From assembly GCF_001427785.1 (NCBI RefSeq), contig NZ_LMHM01000016.1, positions 545,246 through 609,245 of the forward strand: a DNA stretch of 64,000 nt. The letters are read 5' to 3'. This document shows positions 45,701 through 54,944 of this stretch, piece by piece. The notes under the pieces were generated by a model. That model saw only the letters and a list, made by a program, of their open reading frames with translations. It was not told the origin of the DNA and made no database searches. Made by a program: the position numbers and the translations under genes. This stretch comes from Lysobacter sp. Root690. GTDB lineage: Bacteria > Pseudomonadota > Gammaproteobacteria > Xanthomonadales > Xanthomonadaceae. Every line of letters starts with the position of its first letter. Position 1 is the stretch's first letter.

Positions 45701-48025
45701 ATGCCGCTCGCACCCCCGCCCATCGACGATCGCCGCTACGCCCAACTGGTCGAGGACACGCTGGCGCGCGCGAGCGTGCATACGCCGGAGTGGACCAACT
45801 TCAACCAGAGCGACCCCGGCGTCACCCTGGTGCAGTTGTTCTCGTTCCTGACCGAGAACCTGCTGTACCGCGCCAACCTCACCCCCGAGCGCAATCGGCT
45901 CAAGTTCCTGCAGATGCTGCGCATTCCGCTGGCCAGCGCCTCGGCCGCGCAGGGCCTGATCGCGATCGACAACGCGCGCGGCGAAGCGCGGGTGGAAACC
46001 CTGCCGGCGGATCTGGAAGTGCGCGCCGGCGCGGTACCGTTCCGCACCCAGCTCGGCCTGGACGTGCTGCCGGTCGAGGCGCGGGTGTACTTCAAGCGGC
46101 GGATCGAAGATCCCTCGCAGGAACTGCTCGATTACTACCGATTGCTGTACGCGTCGTATCAACTGCCGTTCCCGGGCGAAGGCAACGTGCAGCTGTACAA
46201 GACCCTGGCGCTGGATCGCAAGGTCGTCGACAGCGTCGATCTCAATGCCGACACCGTCGACCGTTCGCTGTGGATCGCGCTGCTCGCGCGCGCCAACGAC
46301 ACGCCCGGCGATCCCGACGATCCGTGGAAGCACCTGCGCGATCAGCTCGGCGGCCGCACCTTGACCCTCGGCCTGGTGCCGGCGCTGGACGCGACCAGCG
46401 CGCAGCTGTTGCCGGCCGGCAACGCGCAAAGCCGAAACCTGCTGCGCTTCGAATTGCCGAACGTGCCCGCCGATGGCCGGGTGCCGCGCGATGGCGACGA
46501 CCGGCCCGCGCCGGCGTATCGGCAACTCGAACCGCGCACCGATGTAGATCTGCTGTCGGTGCCCGGCGTGGTCCAGTTGAGTCTGCCCGCGGCCGATCAG
46601 TTGCGGGTGTGGCGCGACATCGATCCGCTCGAAGGCGGCGTCGGCGCGATGCCGCCGAGCCTGGACGATCCGGCGCTCGCCGCGCGCGCGATCACCTGGC
46701 TGCGCATCTCCGCCGACGGCGCGGCGCAGGCGCGCTTGCGCTGGGCCGGCATCAACGCCACCCCGATCCGGCAGATCCAGCGCATCGCCGCCGAGCCGCT
46801 GGCCGACGGCGACGGCCGCCCCGATCAACTGCGGCGGTTGTCGCGTCGTCCGGTATTGCGCGGCTCGGTCAACGTGCTGACCCGGCTGGGCGACGGCAGC
46901 GCGCAACGCTGGAACGAGATCGACGATCTCGCCGCGGCCGCGCCGGAAGTGCCGATCGCCGATCCGCGCAGCAGTGCGCGCGATTCCGCCTGCGCTACGC
47001 CCGGCCCGACCGAGGTGTTCGAACTCGATCCGGAAGCCGGCGAACTGCGCTTCGGCGACGGCCTGCGCGGACGCCGTCTGCCGCTGGGCGCGCGGGTGTT
47101 CGCCTCGTACGAATTCTGCCTGGGCGCGCAAGGCAACGTCGCCGAAGCGGCGATCGACAACGCGCCGCAACTGCCATCGGGCTTCGCCGTCGCCAACCCG
47201 GTGCGGACCTGGGGCGGCGCGGATGCCGAAAGCACCGACAGCGGCGAGAAACAAGTGCGCCGTTATCTGCAGCATCGCGACCGCATGGTCAGCGTCGACG
47301 ATTTCGAATCGATCGCGTGCCGCGCGCCCGGCGTGCAGATCGGCCGGATCGAAGTGCTGCCGGCGTTCCATCCCGATCTGGCCCCGAACGAGCCGGGTTC
47401 GGCGCCGGGCGTGGTCACCGTGCTGGCGATTCCGCGCCACGACCCCGGCCAGCCCGATGCGCCGCGCGCGGATCGTCCGTTCCTCAACGCGTTGTGCCGG
47501 CATCTGGACCCGCGCCGTCTGGTCACCACCGAACTGGTCGTGCGCGGCGCCGATTACAAGGGCGTGTGGATTTCGGTTGGCATCGAAGCCGCCGCCGGTT
47601 ACGCGATCGCGCAAGTGGTCGACGATGTGAAACGCCGACTGCGCGACGCGCTCGCGCCGATCGGCCCGGCCGGGGCGATGCCGCGCGAGGCCGCATTGTT
47701 CGCCCCGCGCACCGCCGACCCCGCGCGCGGCTGGCCGCTGCGCACCGCGGTCGCGAGCCGGGTGCTGCTGGCCGAAGTTGCGCGCGTGTCCGGGGTGACC
47801 TCGGTCGCCGATGTGCTGTTGGCCGAAGGCGAACGCAGCGCCAGCGATGTGATCGAAATGAGCGGCCTGCAGCTGCCGCGCATTCTCGGCATCTCGGTGG
47901 TGGTCGGCGATCCCTTGCCGATCGACGCGCTGCGCGGCGGCGGCAACAGCGGCAGCGGCGGCGGTGGATCCAGCGGCAGCACCAGGCCGGTGCTGCCGGT
48001 GCCGATCGTGCCGGAGACCTGCTGA
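45701..48025 (+). CDS. eCIS baseplate protein, gp6/baseplate J-like (Pvc11)
   Basis: A 774-residue wedge protein. The N-terminus has HTPEWTNFNQSDPGVTLVQL, FSFLTENLLYRANLTPERNR and LKFLQMLRIPLASASAAQGL, diagnostic of the putative baseplate assembly family. Later, VSVDDFESIACRAPGVQIGR (baseplate J core) and VTVLAIPRHDPGQPDAPRAD, then FLNALCRHLDPRRLVTTELV, are the J-domain markers. A Gly/Ser-rich linker near the C-terminus (residues ~747-762) precedes the end. It lies ten bases after gp25 and overlaps the next gene by one base. It forms wedge dimers around the hub. Confidence 0.95.
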   Translation: MPLAPPPIDDRRYAQLVEDTLARASVHTPEWTNFNQSDPGVTLVQLFSFLTENLLYRANLTPERNRLKFLQMLRIPLASASAAQGLIAIDNARGEARVETLPADLEVRAGAVPFRTQLGLDVLPVEARVYFKRRIEDPSQELLDYYRLLYASYQLPFPGEGNVQLYKTLALDRKVVDSVDLNADTVDRSLWIALLARANDTPGDPDDPWKHLRDQLGGRTLTLGLVPALDATSAQLLPAGNAQSRNLLRFELPNVPADGRVPRDGDDRPAPAYRQLEPRTDVDLLSVPGVVQLSLPAADQLRVWRDIDPLEGGVGAMPPSLDDPALAARAITWLRISADGAAQARLRWAGINATPIRQIQRIAAEPLADGDGRPDQLRRLSRRPVLRGSVNVLTRLGDGSAQRWNEIDDLAAAAPEVPIADPRSSARDSACATPGPTEVFELDPEAGELRFGDGLRGRRLPLGARVFASYEFCLGAQGNVAEAAIDNAPQLPSGFAVANPVRTWGGADAESTDSGEKQVRRYLQHRDRMVSVDDFESIACRAPGVQIGRIEVLPAFHPDLAPNEPGSAPGVVTVLAIPRHDPGQPDAPRADRPFLNALCRHLDPRRLVTTELVVRGADYKGVWISVGIEAAAGYAIAQVVDDVKRRLRDALAPIGPAGAMPREAALFAPRTADPARGWPLRTAVASRVLLAEVARVSGVTSVADVLLAEGERSASDVIEMSGLQLPRILGISVVVGDPLPIDALRGGGNSGSGGGGSSGSTRPVLPVPIVPETC

Positions 48026-51000
48026 TGAACGTCAACGGCGCGCGCTTCCAGATGCTGTTCGGCCGCGACGACTGGTCGCGTTGCCGCGGCAGCGACGCGC
48101 AGCCGTTGGCGCTGTGGTGGGATGCGCTGGTCAGCCCCATGCCGCTGCCACCGGCGGATCTGCCGGGTTGGGACGAAACCCGCTCGGAAATTTCCCTGCA
48201 GCCGCAATTGATCGAACTTCCCGCCACCTCGGGCGAACTGCGCCTGACCCTGGACGCGCGCCGTGGCGCCAGCGCCGATCGCAACGGCAATGTCTATCGC
48301 ATCGCCGACGATGCGCGCTCGCTGCTCGTGACCTCCTCGGGCAGCGGCAACGAAAGCGCGTTCTGGCCGGCGCAACCGGCCGACTGCGGCACTCAGCGCG
48401 GCGAACTGCGCTTGGCGTTCGAAATCGCGCAGGCGCCGCGCGAGCCGCTCGCCGAACGTTATCTCGCCTTGACCACGACCCAGGACGACTACCTGGTGAT
48501 CGCCTTCGCCCGCGGCACGCTGCGCGGCTTGATGAGTTTCGACCTGATCTCCGGCGGCCCGCCGCTGCAGACCCAATGGCCCGACGCGGTGCCGTTCGAA
48601 CCGTTCGCGATGTGCATGCGTCATGGCGGCGGCGCCTGGGTGCTCGACCGCGCGCACCGGCAGCTGTGGGAACTCGACTGCACCCTGGCCGTGATCAACG
48701 CCGGCCACGGCATGATCGAAGTCGCGCCGGCGCAGGTCGACGATTTCCAGCCGCTGTCCGGGCCGCCGCGCGAGCAAGCGGCGCAAGGTTTCCCCGGCGG
48801 CCTCGATCTGGCCAAGACCGCGGTTGCGCTGCTTGACCCGATCGCGATCCAGTCGCACGGCGAAGGCCGGGTGATGGTGCTCAATCGCGATCTCGCTCAG
48901 CAGCGCTCGCAGGTCGTGCGCCTGCAGCGCGACGGCGACGGTTGGGGCGTGGATGCCTCGCAATGGCTCGACGCCCTGCCCGCGCTCGCCCACGACATGG
49001 TCTACGCCGCGGGCCTGGGGCAAGGCGGCGGCGGCGACGACGCGCGTTTGTTTATCGCCAGCGAAATCGGCAATCAGGTGCATGGGTTCGAAGTGATCGA
49101 CCACGGCGGCCGCTTCAGCCTGCGCGCGCCGGCCGAACTGTATCCGTTGCGCCGCTACGGCGGCCGCGCCCTGGTCGCGGTGACCGGCAAGGCGCACTAC
49201 GACTGCGGCATCGCGCAACCGCGCTGGACCCCGGTGGTGCAGCAGCATCGCCAGCGCTTCGCCGCGCAGGCGGTGCTGGTGACGCCGGTGTTCGACGCCG
49301 ACGAACTCGGCACGGTCTGGGACAAACTGCTGTTCGACGGCAGCGTGCCGCCCGATTGCGAGGTCGAGATCGAAAGCCGCGCCGGCGACGAGCTCAGCGG
49401 CTGGTTCGACGGTCAATCGCAACCGGCCGACGACGCGCAGGTGATCGGCGGCTGGCAACGTGAACCGCAACCGCGCCTGCGCGGCGACGGCCCGGAACTG
49501 CCGTGGCTGCGCCGCGAGGCCGCGCGCGCGACCCGCCGCGAAGCCGGCGCCGGCACCTGGGAACTGCTGCTGCAACACGCGCGCGGCCGCTATCTGCAAC
49601 TGCGGCTGACCCTGCGCAGCCGCAACGGCACCACCGCGCCGCGCCTGCGCGCGCTGCGGCTGTGGGCGCCGCGCTTCTCCTACCCGCAACGATTCCTGCC
49701 CGCGGTGTACCGCGAAGACGTGGACAACGGCGATTTCCTCGAGCGCTGGCTGGCCAATTGCGAAAGCAGCCTGACCCAGATCGAGGACCGCATCGTCAAT
49801 GTCGAATCGCTGTTCGACGCGCGCAGCGTCCCACAGGACGCGCTGCCGTGGCTGGCCGGCTGGTTCGATTTGGCCCTGGATCCGTCCTGGGACGAACGCC
49901 GGCATCGCCTGCTGGTTCAGCACGCGATGGATTTCTTCCGCTGGCGTGGCACCGTGCATGGCCTGCGCATCGCCTTGTCGCTGGCGTTCGAAAGCGACTT
50001 CGATCCGATCGTGTTCGACGGCCCGCGCGCGCAGGACGAAGGCGCAGGACGCATCCGCATCGTCGAGTCGTATCAGACCCGACTGGTCGAAACCTTGGTC
50101 GCGCAGGCCTTGCTGCCGGCGCAGATCGGTCTCGATCAGGACGCCGGCCCGCGCAACGTGCAGCGCGGCCGCTTGTGGACGCCGTCCGAAGGCAATGCCG
50201 GGCTCGCCGATCGCTATGCGGCCTGGCAGCAGCGCACGGCCACGCCCCTGCAACAGATCACGCCGTTCTCGCTGGCGCCGCCAAGCGACAGCGATGCGGC
50301 GCAAGACTGGCGCGCCTTCGCCAGCGCCGAACTGGGCTTCGTGCCCGTCGTCGGCGCGTCCGAACGCGCGCGCTGGCAATCGTTCCTGCAGGCGCGCTAC
50401 GTCCAGATCGACGCCTTGAACCGCGCTCACATCAGCGCCTGGATCGGCTTCGACGATGTCTTGCTGCCGGCCGCGCCGCCGAGCGTGCAGGCCGCAATCG
50501 ACGATTGGCGCGACTACTGCGAGCGCAGCGCGGGTTCGCGCGAGCGCAAGCTGTGGCAGGACTTCCTCGCCCGCCGCTATCGCCGGATCGAACGCCTGCG
50601 CGCCGCGCACGCCAATGCCTGGGCCGATTTCGAACAAGTACCGCTGCCCGATCACCTGCCGGCGAGTTTCGCCGCGCAGACCGACTGGCTGCAGTTCGAA
50701 CGCCAGTTGCTGGCGATGCATCGCACCGCGCACCGCTTTTCGGTGCTGCTGCCGGTCGCCAGCGTGATCGCCGATCCCTATGCGCTGGAACAACGCTTGG
50801 GCCTGGCGCGGCGCATCGTCGAACTGGAAAAACCCGCGCACACCGTGTTCGACGTGCGCTTCTACTGGGCCTTCAACCGCGTCGGCGAAGCGCGGCTGGG
50901 GCTCGATACACAGTTGGGTGCCGGCAGCCGCGCGAGCGAGCTGATCCCCGATGCCGTGGTGGGCCGTGCCTACCTCGGCGCCAGTTTCGTCGGCGGTCGC

Positions 51001-51042
51001 GCGCGCCTGTCAGGCCGCGACCGGCTGTCGCTCGAATGCTGA
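48025..51042 (+). CDS. eCIS baseplate protein, phage tail I/gp7-like (Pvc12) with internal repeats
   Basis: A 1005-residue protein. The N-terminal ~550 residues look like a beta-propeller or beta-sandwich array with many 'G.R..ALV.V.' strands. Residues ~552-665 contain YPQRFLPAVYREDVDNGDFL, ERWLANCESSLTQIEDRIVN, LFDARSVPQDALPWLAGWFD and VQHAMDFFRWRGTVHGLRIA, the phage tail protein I/TIGR02242-type domain of Pvc12. Residues ~761-900 carry a repeated motif, DW-(R/L)-x(n)-F-L-x-x-R-Y-x-x-I-x-x-L, at about 761, 827 and 887. The C-terminus is beta-rich. It overlaps the previous stop (TGATG). The propeller region could contact fibres. Confidence 0.88.
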   Translation: MNVNGARFQMLFGRDDWSRCRGSDAQPLALWWDALVSPMPLPPADLPGWDETRSEISLQPQLIELPATSGELRLTLDARRGASADRNGNVYRIADDARSLLVTSSGSGNESAFWPAQPADCGTQRGELRLAFEIAQAPREPLAERYLALTTTQDDYLVIAFARGTLRGLMSFDLISGGPPLQTQWPDAVPFEPFAMCMRHGGGAWVLDRAHRQLWELDCTLAVINAGHGMIEVAPAQVDDFQPLSGPPREQAAQGFPGGLDLAKTAVALLDPIAIQSHGEGRVMVLNRDLAQQRSQVVRLQRDGDGWGVDASQWLDALPALAHDMVYAAGLGQGGGGDDARLFIASEIGNQVHGFEVIDHGGRFSLRAPAELYPLRRYGGRALVAVTGKAHYDCGIAQPRWTPVVQQHRQRFAAQAVLVTPVFDADELGTVWDKLLFDGSVPPDCEVEIESRAGDELSGWFDGQSQPADDAQVIGGWQREPQPRLRGDGPELPWLRREAARATRREAGAGTWELLLQHARGRYLQLRLTLRSRNGTTAPRLRALRLWAPRFSYPQRFLPAVYREDVDNGDFLERWLANCESSLTQIEDRIVNVESLFDARSVPQDALPWLAGWFDLALDPSWDERRHRLLVQHAMDFFRWRGTVHGLRIALSLAFESDFDPIVFDGPRAQDEGAGRIRIVESYQTRLVETLVAQALLPAQIGLDQDAGPRNVQRGRLWTPSEGNAGLADRYAAWQQRTATPLQQITPFSLAPPSDSDAAQDWRAFASAELGFVPVVGASERARWQSFLQARYVQIDALNRAHISAWIGFDDVLLPAAPPSVQAAIDDWRDYCERSAGSRERKLWQDFLARRYRRIERLRAAHANAWADFEQVPLPDHLPASFAAQTDWLQFERQLLAMHRTAHRFSVLLPVASVIADPYALEQRLGLARRIVELEKPAHTVFDVRFYWAFNRVGEARLGLDTQLGAGSRASELIPDAVVGRAYLGASFVGGRARLSGRDRLSLEC

Positions 51043-51068
51043 GCGCTAAAGATTCCAGGAGTTGAACC

Positions 51069-52526
51069 ATGGGCTGCTGCAACGAACCGGTGACCACTCT
51101 GACGGGCCTGCCCGCGGACCCCGCACAGCACGTCAACTACGAGCGCGGCATGGTGCTCGGCGTCGACGACTTCAAACAGGAGTTCGCCTATCTGGCCGGA
51201 CGCGACCGATGGCTGGCGCGCGACGCGCTCGGCTACGGCACGCTCAGCGGCCTGCGCGTGTACCTGGAGGACGATGGCAGCGACGGCCCGCGCCTGCACG
51301 TGAGCGCGGGTTCCGCGCTGTCGCCGGGCGGTCGCTTGATCTGCGTGCCGGCCGACCAGTGCGCGCTGATCAACCGCTGGCTGGCCAAGGCCGACAACGC
51401 GGCGATGGTCGCGCGCATGCTCGATCCCACCCTGCCGCCGAACTCGCCGCCGGTGGTGACCGCCGGCGCGATCTCGCTGTACCTGAGCCTGTGTTACGCC
51501 GATTGCCAGACCCGGCCGGTGCCGATTCCCGGCGAACCCTGTCGCTCCGAGGACGAGCTGATGAAGCCCTCGCGCGTGGCCGACGATTTCCGTCTGGAAC
51601 TGCGCGAACACCCGCCGGTGCAGGTCGAAGAAGACGCCTTGCGCGATTTCGTCCAGTGGCTGCGCGGCAACATCAACGTGATCGACACCAGCCCGCCGCT
51701 GTCGCCCGATCCGAACGCATGGCGGATCGCGTTGCGCAGCGCGGTGCAACCGTGGATCGACGCGCAGACCGCGTCGCCGCCGCTGTCGCCGCCGGCCAGC
51801 GCGCAGAGCCTGGGCGATTATCTGTTCGACCTGGGTTCGCCCGGCCTGGACATCGCGCGCGAGCAGCAATGCGAGTTCCTGCGCGTCGCCTTCGGTTTCT
51901 GGATCAGCGAACTGCGTCCGCTGTGGATGGCGATGCGCTGCCATGGCCCGCAGTACCCCGACAGCGACTGCGTGTTCCTCGCTTCGTTGACCATGCAGGT
52001 CAGCTGGATCGGCGGCTCGCCCAGCGGCGTGTGGCAGGTCGACGGCAGTCCGGCCAGTCTGCAGCTCGACGAAAGCGCGCGGCCCTATTTGATCCATCAG
52101 CGGATGCTGCAGGAATGGGCGCTGTGCGGCTGCGATTGCGCCGGCAGCGACGACGCCTTCGGCGGGCCGATGGCGCTGATGCAGGCGTCTTCGGAAGGTT
52201 CGTTCGAAGGCCTCGCGCTGGATCCGCCGCCGCTGCCGCCGCCGGTGCAGTTCCTCGAACAGGACGGCGTGCTCGAAGGCCAGCCGCGGATCGTGATCGG
52301 ACGCGGCGGCGGCAAGGCCGCGCTGACCCTGCCGCCGTCGACGCCGGCCAACGCCGGCCGCCAGGTGGTGGTCAAGAACGCCGACCTGACCAGTCTGATC
52401 CTGCAACCCGACGCGCAGTCCGGCGACGGCATCGACGGCCTGGCCGAATTGTCGGTCAAGAAGAAGAAAGCCATCACCCTGATCGCCGACGGCGCCGGGC
52501 AGTGGCATTCGATCGCGACAGCGTGA
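51069..52526 (+). CDS. eCIS fibre- or baseplate-associated protein A, with tail-fibre-like end
   Basis: A 485-residue protein of no named family. It opens with NYERGMVLGVDDFKQEFAYL, then AGRDRWLARDALGYGTLSGL, a framework shared with the next gene (VNFFNGRLLTGKDLAREQLA). A Pro-rich linker (DPPPLPPPVQF, residues ~385-400) leads to a C-terminal beta domain: VIGRGGGKAALTLPPSTPAN, GRQVVVKNADLTSLILQPDA and ITLIADGAGQWHSI, which is the fold pattern of phage tail-fibre tips. Many cysteines occur. AGGAG precedes the ATG. It may be the fibre or its adaptor (Pvc13 position). Confidence 0.7.
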   Translation: MGCCNEPVTTLTGLPADPAQHVNYERGMVLGVDDFKQEFAYLAGRDRWLARDALGYGTLSGLRVYLEDDGSDGPRLHVSAGSALSPGGRLICVPADQCALINRWLAKADNAAMVARMLDPTLPPNSPPVVTAGAISLYLSLCYADCQTRPVPIPGEPCRSEDELMKPSRVADDFRLELREHPPVQVEEDALRDFVQWLRGNINVIDTSPPLSPDPNAWRIALRSAVQPWIDAQTASPPLSPPASAQSLGDYLFDLGSPGLDIAREQQCEFLRVAFGFWISELRPLWMAMRCHGPQYPDSDCVFLASLTMQVSWIGGSPSGVWQVDGSPASLQLDESARPYLIHQRMLQEWALCGCDCAGSDDAFGGPMALMQASSEGSFEGLALDPPPLPPPVQFLEQDGVLEGQPRIVIGRGGGKAALTLPPSTPANAGRQVVVKNADLTSLILQPDAQSGDGIDGLAELSVKKKKAITLIADGAGQWHSIATA

Positions 52527-52533
52527 GGCGGCC

Positions 52534-53895
52534 ATGAGCACTCTCGACAACGTCCTGCAATTGCAGCAGCCCTTGAAGGAAGGCGGCATCCGCCAGGTCA
52601 ATTTCTTCAACGGCCGGCTGCTGACCGGCAAGGATCTGGCGCGCGAACAACTCGCCCATCGCCAGGCCGATGCGCGCCTGGGGCTGGCGATCGGCGACGG
52701 TGTGGCGTTCGGCCTGGAAGCCGCGCGCGATGCCGATCTCGATCAGGCCAACGCACCGGTACTGCGGGTGCGCGCGGGCCTGGCGATCAATCGCCTCGGT
52801 CAGACCTTGCGCCTGGGCGCCGACACCAGCGTCGCGCTGACCCGCCGCTACGACGCCGACGACGGCGGCGACGGCTGCCAATGCGTGTTCGCGCAATGCA
52901 ACCCGCTCGCCGACGGCACCTACGTCGCCGGCGCCGGGGTGTACGTGCTGACGATCGCGCCGGCGCAATCGAGCGAAGGCCGCGCGCCGAGCAACGGCCT
53001 GGACCCGTCCAACGTGCGTTGCAACACCGACGCCACCGTCGATGCGGTGCAGTTCCGCCTGCTCGCGATCAATCCACTGCGCTTCGCCGATCTCGACCCG
53101 TCCTCGCCGCTGTTCCGCAATCGCTTGGCCTACCGCTGCTTCGGCGTGGAAGCGCGCGACGCCAATGCATTCGACCCGTGGCGGGTGGACCCGCCGAACT
53201 ACGGCCTGATCGACGAACTGCGCAGCGGCGCGCTGAGCGACTGCGACGTGCCGATCGCGCTGGTGTACTGGACCGCGGCCGGGCTGAATTTCGTCGACAC
53301 CTGGGCGGTGCGGCGCGCGCTGCTCGAACCCGACGCGCTGTCGGGCTTCTCGTTCCAGCGCAACCCGCTGGTGCCCGGCGAGCTGTCCTCGTTCGCCTTC
53401 GTCGCACGCGCGCGCCGGCTGGTCGAGGCGCATGCGATGTGCGCGCAGTTCCAGCAGCAACTGGGCGACGTGCTGGCCGCGAGCGGCGCGCCGACCGTGC
53501 TGGCGGCCCATCAGGTGTTTCGCTATCTGCCGCCGTTCGGGATAGTGCCATTGCAGAGCGCCGCGCTGCGCGGTTTCAGCGAGAGCAGCTTCTTCGCTGG
53601 CATCGCCCGCCGTCCGGGCGCTGGCGGCACCGCCCAGGGCACGCCGTTCATCGACATGCGCCAGCTCGGTGCGGTGCAGCAGCAAGCGCTCGCGCATGCG
53701 CCGATCGATCTGGAGCAGCACGAATACCTGCCGGTGTGGCGGCCCTGGCAGAACACTCGGGCCGCGTTCGAAACCGGCGACGTGCAACCGATGCGCGTAT
53801 TCGCCAGCCCCTTCATTTCCGATCCCGCGGTCGCCCGCTTCGATGTGGCGCGCGTGGACTACAGCAACTTCACCGCGTGCTGCGACGCGCCGTAG
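52534..53895 (+). CDS. eCIS fibre- or baseplate-associated protein B, related to protein A
   Basis: A 453-residue protein. Its N-terminus (RQVNFFNGRLLTGKDLAREQ, then LGLAIGDGVAFGLEAARDAD) parallels protein A, and the next stretch AGLAINRLGQTLRLGADTSV matches A's 'SALSPGGRLICVPADQ'. Unlike A it lacks the fibre-tip domain and the Pro-rich linker. Cysteines cluster near residues 112-166. The end is FDVARVDYSNFTACCDAP. It lies seven bases after A, so both are made together. A pair of related proteins suggests a heteromeric baseplate ring or fibre adaptor. Function is inferred from position only. Confidence 0.7.
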   Translation: MSTLDNVLQLQQPLKEGGIRQVNFFNGRLLTGKDLAREQLAHRQADARLGLAIGDGVAFGLEAARDADLDQANAPVLRVRAGLAINRLGQTLRLGADTSVALTRRYDADDGGDGCQCVFAQCNPLADGTYVAGAGVYVLTIAPAQSSEGRAPSNGLDPSNVRCNTDATVDAVQFRLLAINPLRFADLDPSSPLFRNRLAYRCFGVEARDANAFDPWRVDPPNYGLIDELRSGALSDCDVPIALVYWTAAGLNFVDTWAVRRALLEPDALSGFSFQRNPLVPGELSSFAFVARARRLVEAHAMCAQFQQQLGDVLAASGAPTVLAAHQVFRYLPPFGIVPLQSAALRGFSESSFFAGIARRPGAGGTAQGTPFIDMRQLGAVQQQALAHAPIDLEQHEYLPVWRPWQNTRAAFETGDVQPMRVFASPFISDPAVARFDVARVDYSNFTACCDAP

Positions 53896-53917
53896 CCGGT
53901 CTACCAGGAGAGCTTCC

Positions 53918-54874
53918 ATGGCAACACTTCCCACGCAGGTACGACCCGGCGACATCGTCTCCTCGGACCTGATCAACGCGATCCTGCAGACCCTGGCGCA
54001 ATTGCAGGGCGATCCGGGCAGCGGAACCCAGAGCGTGCCGAACCTGTTCGGCCTGCTGCTGCGCGATGCGCGCACCATCATCCAGCAGCCCAACCGGCAA
54101 TTGAGCCTGGGCTTCGTGCTGGACGTGGCCGGCGCCGCGGTCGATCCACTGGCCGCGGCCAACATCGGCCTGATCGTGCTGACACAGAATCCGCCCGCCG
54201 ATGCACGCGTCGCGCCGGGTACCTCGGTCAATCTGGTGGTGTCGCGCTCGGATTCCGGCGTGCCCAATCCCGGCCCGCAACCGCCGACCATCACCCGCAC
54301 CGAAACTCCGAGCGGCACCGCCGCGACCAGTTTCGCGGTCGGCACGTCGCTGGCCGTGGTCGGCACCAACTTTAACGCGTCGTCTTCGCAGAACACGGTG
54401 ACGTTCAACAACATCGCCGCCGCCTCGGTGATCAACGACCCCGCCGATCCGACCCGGCGCCTGCTCGTCACCGTCCCCAGCGGAATTCCCAACGCGCCGA
54501 CCCTGCCGGCCCAGCCCGCGCTGGCGAACGTGACCTTGCGGATCGTGACCCCGAACGGCACCCCCGCGACCACCACCGTCAGCGTGAGCGCGCCGGTGCC
54601 GTTGCAGCCGACGATCACCTCGATCCAGCCGCTGACCCAGCAGGAAACCGCCAACATCACCATCACCGGCAGCAACTTCGCCGCCGGCGTGCAGGTCCGC
54701 ATTCGCGGCAGCAACGCCGCGATCGTCAGCAGCAACGCGACCACGATCGTCGCCACCGTACCCAACTTCGCCGACATCCCGGCTTCGGGCGTCGCGCCCG
54801 CGGCCGTGGTCGTCACCGTTCCGGGCTTCAGCGACATCACCTTCAACGGCACCTTCAACGTAGTCGGCGTCTGA
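53918..54874 (+). CDS. PASTA-like plus IPT/TIG domain protein in the eCIS locus
   Basis: A 318-residue protein without signal peptide. Residues ~40-110 (SVPNLFGLLLRDARTIIQQP, then IVLTQNPPADARVAPGTSVN, LVVSRSD) resemble a PASTA domain. Two IPT/TIG-like immunoglobulin folds follow (SFAVGTSLAVVGTNFNASSS and TITSIQPLTQQETANITITG, SNFAAGVQVRIRG). The N-terminus (VRPGDIVSSDLINAILQTLA) is a helix perhaps for docking to protein B. CCAGGAGAG lies before ATG 53918. Ig-like and PASTA modules bind surfaces or peptidoglycan, so a fibre or target-binding part is likely; this is inference. Confidence 0.78.
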   Translation: MATLPTQVRPGDIVSSDLINAILQTLAQLQGDPGSGTQSVPNLFGLLLRDARTIIQQPNRQLSLGFVLDVAGAAVDPLAAANIGLIVLTQNPPADARVAPGTSVNLVVSRSDSGVPNPGPQPPTITRTETPSGTAATSFAVGTSLAVVGTNFNASSSQNTVTFNNIAAASVINDPADPTRRLLVTVPSGIPNAPTLPAQPALANVTLRIVTPNGTPATTTVSVSAPVPLQPTITSIQPLTQQETANITITGSNFAAGVQVRIRGSNAAIVSSNATTIVATVPNFADIPASGVAPAAVVVTVPGFSDITFNGTFNVVGV

Positions 54875-54944
54875 GCAACGACGTCCGACCATCGGCGTAC
54901 GAACCATGGACGTTCGAATCACAGGCACGAATCAGGAGAGTTTC

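Noticed and set aside
47599..50841. 1080-codon open frame on the minus strand
   Set aside because: It is antisense to the gp6/gp7-like genes, with no recognisable motif and no ribosome site.
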